Assembly (NCBI GenBank): GCA_947458455.1
Contig: CANGYJ010000002.1
Span: 533,351-597,350 of the forward strand
Direction: 5' to 3'
Length of the DNA: 64,000 bases
Source of the DNA: Verrucomicrobiaceae bacterium
GTDB taxonomy: Bacteria; Verrucomicrobiota; Verrucomicrobiia; Verrucomicrobiales; Verrucomicrobiaceae
The notes under the pieces: generated by a model
Told to the model about the DNA's origin: nothing
Database searches by the model: none
Seen by the model: the letters and a program-made list of their open reading frames with translations, nothing else
Program-made: the position numbers and the translations under genes
In this document: positions 58,168-64,000 of the stretch, one piece after another
Layout of the letters: the number at the start of each line of letters is the position of its first letter
Numbering within the stretch: the stretch's first letter is position 1

Positions 58168-58869
58168 TCAACTCTTCCGCGGCCGCGTGGCGAAAAAAAG
58201 CCAGACGCCGAGCAGGGCCACGAGGAAGGTGCCCAAGGTCAGCACGGTGAGCACGAGGTCACGCATGTCCTTATCCCGGATGAAGCCGAGCTTGTGAAAC
58301 ATCGTGAAGATGGTGGCCTCAAACTGCCGCTCCTTGTCTGTGTGCCGCGTGACGCTGCCCGTCGTGGTGGAGACATACACCCGCGTCTCCAGCGCATCGC
58401 TAGCATCGAAACGATGCACCGGCAGGATGCGGAAGATGTTCAGGTACTCCATGTTGAAGGCGGTGAGGAAATCCGTCTTCTTCACCTCAGCCCCTGCGAG
58501 GAAGTTTCGGGCGATCTCCGCCGCATAAAGCTCGTCCTGCGCCGGATCGACACGGCCATCGATGGCGCTGACGTATTGCGGTCCCTTGGCATCCTTGACG
58601 TAAATCTGATACCAGGGCTGGCCGCCGATGCCGCGGAGGTTCACCGCCTGCGCCTCCGCATTGCCGCCGAGCTTGGCGACCGCGTCGGCGACGCTGATCT
58701 GGATGGCTTTCACATCCATGCCTCCGCCTGAGGGCTTCGCCTGAGGTGGCGGCGCCTGGGTGCGGGTCATGATGTTATGAAGCACACCGCTGCCGGAGGC
58801 CATCAGCACGGAGATGCTGAAGGCAAGGCCGAGCCAGCGGTGGAGTTTGCGAATGAGTTTGGGAGACAT
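58168..58869 (-). CDS. PepSY-associated membrane protein
   Basis: A 233-residue protein with an N-terminal membrane segment (KLIRKLHRWLGLAFSISVLM), a periplasmic PepSY-like domain (VDGRVDPAQ-type repeats, FLTAFNMEYLNIFRILPVHR, TRVYVSTTTGSVTRHTD) and a C-terminal membrane segment (LVLTVLTLGTFLVALLGVW). Proteins of this kind are encoded beside TonB-dependent siderophore or copper/iron receptors and may help reduction or release of metal. It follows the receptor gene by 15 bases, so it is in one operon with it. Confidence 0.85.
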   Translation of the reverse strand: MSPKLIRKLHRWLGLAFSISVLMASGSGVLHNIMTRTQAPPPQAKPSGGGMDVKAIQISVADAVAKLGGNAEAQAVNLRGIGGQPWYQIYVKDAKGPQYVSAIDGRVDPAQDELYAAEIARNFLAGAEVKKTDFLTAFNMEYLNIFRILPVHRFDASDALETRVYVSTTTGSVTRHTDKERQFEATIFTMFHKLGFIRDKDMRDLVLTVLTLGTFLVALLGVWLFFATRPRKS

Positions 58870-58884
58870 GAGAAGGAGCGATGA

Positions 58885-60972
58885 TTACCACTTGAATTCG
58901 ACGCCCGCGTAGAAGGCGCGGCCATCGCCGGGGAGGAAGACGGCGGGCGTGGCGATGGCATTGGTCACGACGCCGGTGGTGGGGCTGTAGGTTTCATCCG
59001 TGATGTTTCGTACCTCGGCAAAGAAGGACACGCCTTTCTGGGTCTTGTAGCCCAGTTTGAAGCCGAGCAGCGCATACGGATCAGCGAAAGTCGTGCGAGC
59101 CATGTCCGCTGCGTAGCGAACGGGTGACCATTCGACATTTGGCCCGGCATAGAAGCCGCAGGGATGCTCATACATCAGCTCGCCGCGGTAATAATAAGGC
59201 GCGTAGCCCGGCAGTAGGCGATCTCCAAAGGTGGGATCGTTTTTGAAGCGGAAGTCATTCCAGAAGAAATTGTTTCGCAGCACGAGGCGGTCGAAACGCG
59301 TGTCATTTGCCGTGGCCAGATTCCGCAGCACATCGTAGCTGAGGCCGAACTCGACGCCCTGGTGCGTGGTCTTACCTGCGTTAATGGTGTTTCCCGGAAA
59401 CGGCAGCACACCGAGTGTTAGCAGTTCGCGATCCACCCAGGCATAGTAGTAGCTAAAGTCCCAGGACAGGCGGTCTGTCTGACCACGAGTGCCAAGTTCA
59501 AGGGTGGTGGCGCTTTGCGCTTGAAGCGGCAGAAGCGCAGGCAAAGCCCCCACACTCGTGAGTTCGCCAAAGGTCGGCGGTTCGAGACTGCGGCTGGCGT
59601 TGAAATAAACCTGTGACTTCGAATTCACATCGAAGAGCAGCCCCAACTTGGGACTGAAACCCCAGAACTCCTGGCGGTCCGAGTTGTTGGCTCCGAAGAT
59701 CACTTCTTCGTTCATGTCGCGGCTGGCATAGAGCACCTGAGCTCCGGCGATGAGCGAGAGACGGTCGGTGAGATGCAGTTTGTCTTGAAAATACAGGGTC
59801 CAGTTGATGGACTGTAGTTTGTTGTCAGCGGTTTTGACTCCACGGTTACCGCTGTTGTTTGCAAACCGGGCATCCTCGGCCACTCCATACATGAAGCTTG
59901 TGCCAAGCGTCAGATCATTTGCCATACCAAGGAATGACCCTCGACCATCATATCGAAAATCGAATCCGAGGTCATTTGAAAGCTGGTCAATGTATCCCAC
60001 GAAGGGCGTGATCGGATGATCCAGATCCTTCCAGCTCCAGAAGGTGGAGAATGTCAGCGTGTTATCGCCATCGGAATAAGTCAGCTTGTTGGCTAGGCGG
60101 AGGAGCTGGTAGTCGCGACGTTGACGATTGGCAGGGCTGGCAGCGTTGGCCTGTTGTGGATTCGCCTCCATTTGTGCCTTGGTCAGCGCACCAGGGAGCT
60201 GCGATTTGCTGTCCACCCAGGTGATGTAGAAGCGGTTTTCGAGGTTCGAGCTGATCTTGGTGCCGATGTTCGCCATCACCCGCAGGCTTTGCTGCTCGCT
60301 CCAGTCACGAAAACCATCCGTGTGAGCGGCGGTGATGCTCACATAGCCGTCCACGTTGCCGGAGACGAAGCCGGAGGAGATCTGGCCGCGGAAGGTGTTG
60401 AAGCTACCGGCTTCAAAACGGGTCTGGAAGGCCGGTGCGGAGTAGCCGGTGTTCGAGACGAAGTTGATCGCGCCGCCGAGCGTGGCCGCGCCGTATTGCA
60501 GCGCGTTCGCCCCACGGAAGGTTTCGACGTATTGCGCCGCCATCGGTTCGATGGCTTGCATGTCAAAGCCGCCATCGGCGAGGTTCAGCGGCATGCCGTC
60601 CTGCATCAGCCAAAGGCCGCGGCCATGGAAGGTGCGCTGGATGCCACTGCCACGAATGGCGATGCGAGCCTCCTCGGAACCGAAGCGGCTCTGCACGAGC
60701 ACGCCGGGGGTGAAATCGAGTGCGTCCTTCAGCGTGGCGGCACGCCCCGTTTTGTATTCCTCGGCACTGGTGACACTGGCACCACCTGGCGTGCTCGCCG
60801 CGATCTGCTGACGACGTGTTTCGATGGAAGGAACGGTTTTGGAAGGATCCTTGGTGGAGGTGACGACGACCTCGGGAAGGGTTTTTGGCGTGGTGGCGGG
60901 CTGCTGGGCTTGAACCAGCCCGGCAGAAAGGAAGGATGTGAAAAGGGAGAGGTAAGAAGAGAATCGTTTCAT
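58885..60972 (-). CDS. TonB-dependent receptor, probable metal/siderophore type
   Basis: A 695-residue protein from ATG 60972: signal peptide ending GLVQAQQ, a TonB box-like LPEVVVTSTK, a plug domain (TLKDALDFTPGVLVQSRFG, EARIAIRGSGIQRTFHGRG, YVETFRGANALQYGAATLGG) and a barrel with the terminal AFYAGVEFKW. It belongs to the FecA/FhuA-like superfamily. The adjacent PepSY gene supports iron or copper uptake. An alternative start at 60984 adds only four residues. A palindromic element (61021-61122) lies upstream. Confidence 0.9.
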   Translation of the reverse strand: MKRFSSYLSLFTSFLSAGLVQAQQPATTPKTLPEVVVTSTKDPSKTVPSIETRRQQIAASTPGGASVTSAEEYKTGRAATLKDALDFTPGVLVQSRFGSEEARIAIRGSGIQRTFHGRGLWLMQDGMPLNLADGGFDMQAIEPMAAQYVETFRGANALQYGAATLGGAINFVSNTGYSAPAFQTRFEAGSFNTFRGQISSGFVSGNVDGYVSITAAHTDGFRDWSEQQSLRVMANIGTKISSNLENRFYITWVDSKSQLPGALTKAQMEANPQQANAASPANRQRRDYQLLRLANKLTYSDGDNTLTFSTFWSWKDLDHPITPFVGYIDQLSNDLGFDFRYDGRGSFLGMANDLTLGTSFMYGVAEDARFANNSGNRGVKTADNKLQSINWTLYFQDKLHLTDRLSLIAGAQVLYASRDMNEEVIFGANNSDRQEFWGFSPKLGLLFDVNSKSQVYFNASRSLEPPTFGELTSVGALPALLPLQAQSATTLELGTRGQTDRLSWDFSYYYAWVDRELLTLGVLPFPGNTINAGKTTHQGVEFGLSYDVLRNLATANDTRFDRLVLRNNFFWNDFRFKNDPTFGDRLLPGYAPYYYRGELMYEHPCGFYAGPNVEWSPVRYAADMARTTFADPYALLGFKLGYKTQKGVSFFAEVRNITDETYSPTTGVVTNAIATPAVFLPGDGRAFYAGVEFKW

Positions 60973-61020
60973 ACAAAATGACATGGCGACGCGACAAGGC
61001 GCGTGCGCGGGTTGAGGAGA

Positions 61021-61122
61021 AAGTGGGGCAGGTTTGCAACCTGTCCGGAAGAGGCCACCGCTGCTGAAGCAGCGGGCAAGTTCGATGCGGCGGAGAGAAC
61101 AGGTTTAAAACCTGTTCCACTT
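61021..61122. repeat. palindromic repeat cluster upstream of the receptor gene
   Basis: GGCAGGTTTGCAACCTGTCC (61027-61046), CCGCTGCTGAAGCAGCGG (61058-61075) and GAACAGGTTTAAAACCTGTTC core (61097-61117), with AAGTGG and CCACTT at the outer ends. The outer arms pair with each other as well as within themselves, as in the array at 50591-50797. Confidence 0.8.
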
Positions 61123-61145
61123 TCCGGGCACCTCTGAGCACCTAC

Positions 61146-61547
61146 TCAAACTCTCGGCGGAGGCATGGACGGCCTCTCAGACCGTCCTTCGAAGCTGGAA
61201 ACCAACCAAGGAAAGCTCCGAATCTCGGCTGGAGGTGCCACGAGCCTCGTTTCCGCCACGAGCACCGCTTCAAACTTTTTCACGGACTTCGCCGTGAGGG
61301 GCTTCGAGTCGTCTTTTTCCTGCTTTTGACCTTCTTTGACCGCCAAACACAGCGGGCAGGGATGCTCGCCATCAAAGGTTTTCTCCACCGCCTCGGTCAC
61401 CGTGCCCTGGTTCAAGTTGGCGAGGAACATCCCCGTCCACGCCACGCCCTGCAGCACCGCCCAGTGCATGCCCAACGAAAGGCAGAGCAGCAGCACCAGC
61501 ACACGCCTTGCGAGGCGTGGAAGCGTGGGGCTAGGAGCGTGGGGCAT
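61146..61547 (-). CDS. small exported protein with HPCPLCLAV motif
   Basis: A 133-residue protein. After a basic start (LPRLARRVLVLLLCLSLGMHW) one hydrophobic segment is followed by a hydrophilic region with GEHPCPLCLAVKEGQKQEKD and a basic/acidic tail. The H-x-C-x-x-C (HPCPLC) motif recalls DUF2946-like proteins that sit next to TonB receptors and copper or iron genes, but the match is only partial. It lies between a Cys-rich membrane protein gene and the receptor gene on one strand. Confidence 0.6.
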   Translation of the reverse strand: MPHAPSPTLPRLARRVLVLLLCLSLGMHWAVLQGVAWTGMFLANLNQGTVTEAVEKTFDGEHPCPLCLAVKEGQKQEKDDSKPLTAKSVKKFEAVLVAETRLVAPPAEIRSFPWLVSSFEGRSERPSMPPPRV

Positions 61548-61611
61548 GGCGGAAAAGCGTTGGGCGAGAAGGGCAGCGAGCGAAGAGGAACACGATTAGG
61601 CTCGCACTCGT

Positions 61612-62559
61612 TCACTTCGGAGGTTCGGCGGCAATTGGGGCGGCCACAGGAGTAGCCGGTGTGGCAGGCGATGGAAGTGGAATTTTGATGACCTCACCTT
61701 TTGACGCCGCAGTGGGTGCAGCCGGAGCAGGTTGGCCTGGAGCCTGGGGCATGGGGCTTGGAGTCTGCCCACTGGCTACGGAGGCTCCGCCGGGAGGAAG
61801 AGTCGGAGTAAGAGGAGGAGAAGGATTGGCCGCTGGCGCGGCTGACTCTACGCCCTTCGCCCTTTGCTCTACGCCCGGCGAAGCCGCTGGTGCCACACCC
61901 TCCGGCATCGCCACTGCCGCGTTGGGCAGAACACCAGCAGGCAGAGGCCGCGCATTCGGACCGTTTAGACCGGGCAGGTTTGCCGCAGCGGGCGGCACAG
62001 GATTCATCTTTGGGCGTGGTGGCGGGATGTTCACATTCGCCACGCCCTTCGCGTTTGCTGTCGCGGGCTTCTTGCTGCCGCCTCCACAGCCGCTTCCGCA
62101 GCCCCCCCCGCTTTTGCCACAGCCGCCACTCCCGCAGCCACCGCTTCCACCGGCGCCACAGCTTCCTCCGCACATGCTAGGAGGGGCCAGCTTCGCAGCC
62201 GGTGAAGCCGCTGTCTCCGCGTGGCAGGAGGTGCAGCCGCTGCCATCACTCCCGCAATGGGAGCAGCCTGCGCCGTTCTTGGTCCCATCCAGCCAAAGCA
62301 GACCCGCCGCAGCTAGGCCGTAAACCGGCAGGATCACCGGGCCAAACAAATGACGGAGAACCATCGCCCAAGTCACACTGCCAATAGAAGCTGGCTTAAT
62401 GAGTGCCTGCGCTTTGAGAAGGGCAAGAACTCCGACGACAAAGGCGAGATAGGAAAGGTTTGCCTGTACCTGCGGAAGCAACGCGGCTAACAACGTTGTC
62501 ACCAAAGCAGTGTTGAGCAACCAACCGGAGCTGCATTGGGTTATGGGCAAGGAGGACAT
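61612..62559 (-). CDS. Cys/Gly-rich membrane protein with Pro-rich tail
   Basis: A 315-residue protein. About residues 10-95 hold three hydrophobic segments (LLNTALVTTLLAALLPQV, AFVVGVLALLKAQALIKP, LFGPVILPVYGLAAAGLLWL). Then a Cys/His-rich region of about 70 residues contains CSHCGSDGSGCTSCHAE, MCGGSCGAGG, GCGSGGCGKSGGGCGSGCGG. The remaining 150 residues are Pro/Ala-rich and low in complexity. The CxxC and CxxxC spacing suggests metal binding; no known family was recognised. It is 10 bases from the upstream two-TM gene and 64 from the next gene. Confidence 0.65.
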   Translation of the reverse strand: MSSLPITQCSSGWLLNTALVTTLLAALLPQVQANLSYLAFVVGVLALLKAQALIKPASIGSVTWAMVLRHLFGPVILPVYGLAAAGLLWLDGTKNGAGCSHCGSDGSGCTSCHAETAASPAAKLAPPSMCGGSCGAGGSGGCGSGGCGKSGGGCGSGCGGGSKKPATANAKGVANVNIPPPRPKMNPVPPAAANLPGLNGPNARPLPAGVLPNAAVAMPEGVAPAASPGVEQRAKGVESAAPAANPSPPLTPTLPPGGASVASGQTPSPMPQAPGQPAPAAPTAASKGEVIKIPLPSPATPATPVAAPIAAEPPK

Positions 62560-62569
62560 AGATTAACTC

Positions 62570-62824
62570 TCATAAAATAGAAACGGCCTGTTGGTTTTTT
62601 CTTTTTCGGAAGCTCTGAAGTAAAAAAATTGCAGTAAAAATAATTGAAAGTAATAAAAAAAATACGATGGCTATGAATGAGAAGAACACATTGTAAATGC
62701 TCCACTGGAGACGTATCTGAGCATTGCTAGAGAATTTCTGAATCAATAATGGAGTTAACTTGAGTGACGTAACTCCCAGCAGAAAACCTGCGAAACTAAT
62801 TTTAGCAAAAAGCTTTGTTCTCAT
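62570..62824 (-). CDS. small AT-rich two-TM protein
   Basis: An 84-residue protein from ATG 62824, with two hydrophobic segments (ISFAGFLLGVTSLKLTPLLI and FSFIAIVFFLLLSIIFTAIF) and a basic tail KRKNQQAVSIL. Codon use is AT-rich, unlike the rest of the window. The start is 10 bases after the stop of the Cys-rich repeat gene, and the stop is 10 bases before the start of the Cys/Gly membrane protein. No family recognised. Confidence 0.6.
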   Translation of the reverse strand: MRTKLFAKISFAGFLLGVTSLKLTPLLIQKFSSNAQIRLQWSIYNVFFSFIAIVFFLLLSIIFTAIFLLQSFRKRKNQQAVSIL

Positions 62825-62834
62825 AGGAATAAAC

Positions 62835-64000
62835 TTATTCTGGGAACCCAGCACAGTCACAGTAGGGTTTTGGACATTGGCATTTCCCTGGGATTGCGTG
62901 GGACGGTGTATTAATACCGATGACTTTTCCGTCAGGAATTGTCCCGCTATCAAATGTTGTTTTGCCCAAAAATGGTAGAACTACATAGATGGTCCATTTT
63001 AGCTCGAATTCGGCGTCAAAAACATAGTTGTAATCCCTTGTATCTTCTATTTTTTGCTCATTTTCTGCTGTCGCATTCGAAACCTCGAATTCCAAGCCTC
63101 CGGAATAGGTGCCACCGCCCGGAGCAGGCAGAGATATTACCATTTCAAAGTAGCCATCAAAATCACAACTGACAATTGTCGGATTATCTGCATACGAATA
63201 ATTGTATTTTGTTACAATACTTGCAGCGGGCTGCTCCACGAATGGAATATTTGAAGGAGCGATTACAGCCGTATCCGTGGCAGTATGCTTAGAATCCGTT
63301 TCTCCACTATAATCATCACAGACACTACCTGTTGGATCAATTGTGAACTTGCAATCTTGACAATTATCGTCGCAACCACTTTGACTTGTGCAGTCACAGC
63401 CAAGCTCTCCTTCGTAAGCACACTCACACGGTTTGCAGTTACCATCCACACAATCGCCGTCTTGGGTGCAGGGGTCGTTGTTACAGCCACAAGTGCATGA
63501 AGCGTTTAAGCACTCCTCTTGAGTGCAAACAACGCCACATGAGGAGTAATGACCGCAGCCGCAGGTGCAGCATCCCATGGTTTCGCAGGTTTGTTCTTCG
63601 GTGAGAACGCCGCAGCTTCCGCAGCCGCACTGGCAGTAGTTCATTTGATAGCACGGGTCACTGCCGTACTCCATGCAGTTTGAATCTTGGGTGCATCCAC
63701 TGCACTTACTTGGTGTAAACTGGGTGCCGCCGCAGCTACAGGACCAGCGACAACCTTCAGTGCAAGTGGAGGTATCGCAGTCATCCACCCCGCAGTTACA
63801 TCCAGTACAGATGTTTTGCGAGCATGGGCCGCAGGCTGACGTGTCACAGCCTTCGACCTGGCAGTCGCAGGTCGTGCAGACGTTGTTTTGTGAACATGGG
63901 CCGCAGGCTGACGTGTCACAGCCTTCAATCTGGCAGTCGCAGGTCGTGCAGACGTTGTTTTGTGAACATGGGCCGCAGGCTGACGTGTCACAGCCTTCAA
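62835..64000 (-). CDS. cysteine-rich tandem-repeat protein (5' partial)
   Basis: The frame is open across the right edge; 387 residues are visible. At the N-terminal side are 24-residue repeats of EGCDTSACGPCSQNNVCTTC with CDCQ, six Cys each, encoded by a 72-bp DNA repeat. Then about 160 residues contain roughly 35 Cys in patterns such as CQCGCGSCG, CCTCGCG, CTCGCNND and CDCTSQSGCDDNC. About 150 residues follow that are nearly Cys-free and beta-rich (KYNYSYADNPTIVSCDFDG, MVISLPAPGGGTYSGGLEFE, FELKWTIYVVLPF). It ends KCQCPKPYCDCAGFPE. Metal binding or a disulfide-linked envelope protein are possible. A start at 63788 would fall inside the repeats and is not the true start. I recognise no family. 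Confidence 0.75.
   Translation of the reverse strand, partial: EGCDTSACGPCSQNNVCTTCDCQIEGCDTSACGPCSQNNVCTTCDCQVEGCDTSACGPCSQNICTGCNCGVDDCDTSTCTEGCRWSCSCGGTQFTPSKCSGCTQDSNCMEYGSDPCYQMNYCQCGCGSCGVLTEEQTCETMGCCTCGCGHYSSCGVVCTQEECLNASCTCGCNNDPCTQDGDCVDGNCKPCECAYEGELGCDCTSQSGCDDNCQDCKFTIDPTGSVCDDYSGETDSKHTATDTAVIAPSNIPFVEQPAASIVTKYNYSYADNPTIVSCDFDGYFEMVISLPAPGGGTYSGGLEFEVSNATAENEQKIEDTRDYNYVFDAEFELKWTIYVVLPFLGKTTFDSGTIPDGKVIGINTPSHAIPGKCQCPKPYCDCAGFPE
63847..64000 (-). repeat. 72-bp tandem repeat encoding 24-residue Cys-rich units
   Basis: Copies start at 63847, 63919 and 63991 (the last cut by the edge), spaced exactly 72 bases. The two complete copies differ at two positions. A more diverged copy lies at about 63775-63846. 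The period is a multiple of three, so copy-number change keeps the frame. Confidence 0.9.

Noticed and set aside
63641..64000. Alternative frame over the 72-bp repeats (Lys/Ala/Thr/Arg/Gln-rich)
   Set aside because: It is the shadow of the Cys-rich frame; the Cys frame continues into a long structured domain with the same repeat, while this one stops.
63847..64000. Possible CRISPR array
   Set aside because: Repeats of 72 bp are directly adjacent with no spacers and are in frame within a protein gene.

Overview
The window is GC-rich, gene-dense chromosomal DNA, most likely from a member of Verrucomicrobiota (Verrucomicrobiia). The evidence is the mix of gene families: a PVC-type membrane-bound dehydrogenase/heme protein, a PSD1/DUF1549-DUF1553 planctomycete-type cytochrome, two DUF1080 proteins, five sulfatases (four with lysine-rich tails), a fused SecDF, a monomeric isocitrate dehydrogenase and a planctomycete-like 'hypothetical' next to an LptF/LptG permease. 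No rRNA, tRNA, CRISPR array, transposase or phage gene was recognised.

Layout. 0-4.6 kb: heme protein (cut by the left edge), LolA-like protein, DUF1080 protein, and an exported protein with a His/Cys pair. 4.7-8.0 kb: NYN-LOTUS protein divergent from holA, then a decayed DUF2157 gene with a GDYXXLXY partner. 8.2-10.4 kb: Fic protein, RelE/ParE-type toxin-antitoxin pair and a two-TM coiled-coil protein, a small conflict/defence-like cluster. 10.5-17.7 kb: housekeeping (icd, SMUG-type glycosylase, LptF/G, pyrE, GDPD). 17.7-28.8 kb: a long minus-strand run, DUF47-PiT phosphate uptake, a two-component system, comF, accD, tgt-yajC-secDF and a GYF-RDD membrane protein. 28.9-51.5 kb: catabolic and exported functions (five sulfatases, a DUF4080 radical SAM protein, coaX, Kelch mutarotase-like protein, a paralogous Cys/His pair, a sodium:solute symporter, a NamZ-like muramidase, an AmpC-like serine hydrolase, a PHP protein, PSD1 cytochrome, DUF1080). 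51.5-52.5 kb: a 1-kb repeat cluster. 52.5-62.6 kb: two TonB-dependent receptors, tkt, pdxA, PepSY protein and metal-uptake-like small proteins. 62.6-64 kb: AT-rich genes leading into a very cysteine-rich tandem-repeat protein cut by the right edge.

The window is littered with palindromic intergenic elements of several families. Some lie inside reading frames: in the heme protein, in the DUF4080 protein between domains, and in signal-peptide regions. One (50591-50797) is a mirror-symmetric array of six small palindromes. The best candidate for something undescribed is the right-hand minus-strand run (64000 to 58168): Cys-rich repeat protein, small two-TM protein, Cys/Gly-rich membrane protein, small HPCPLC protein, TonB-dependent receptor and PepSY protein. 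The first three are 10 bases apart and look co-transcribed.
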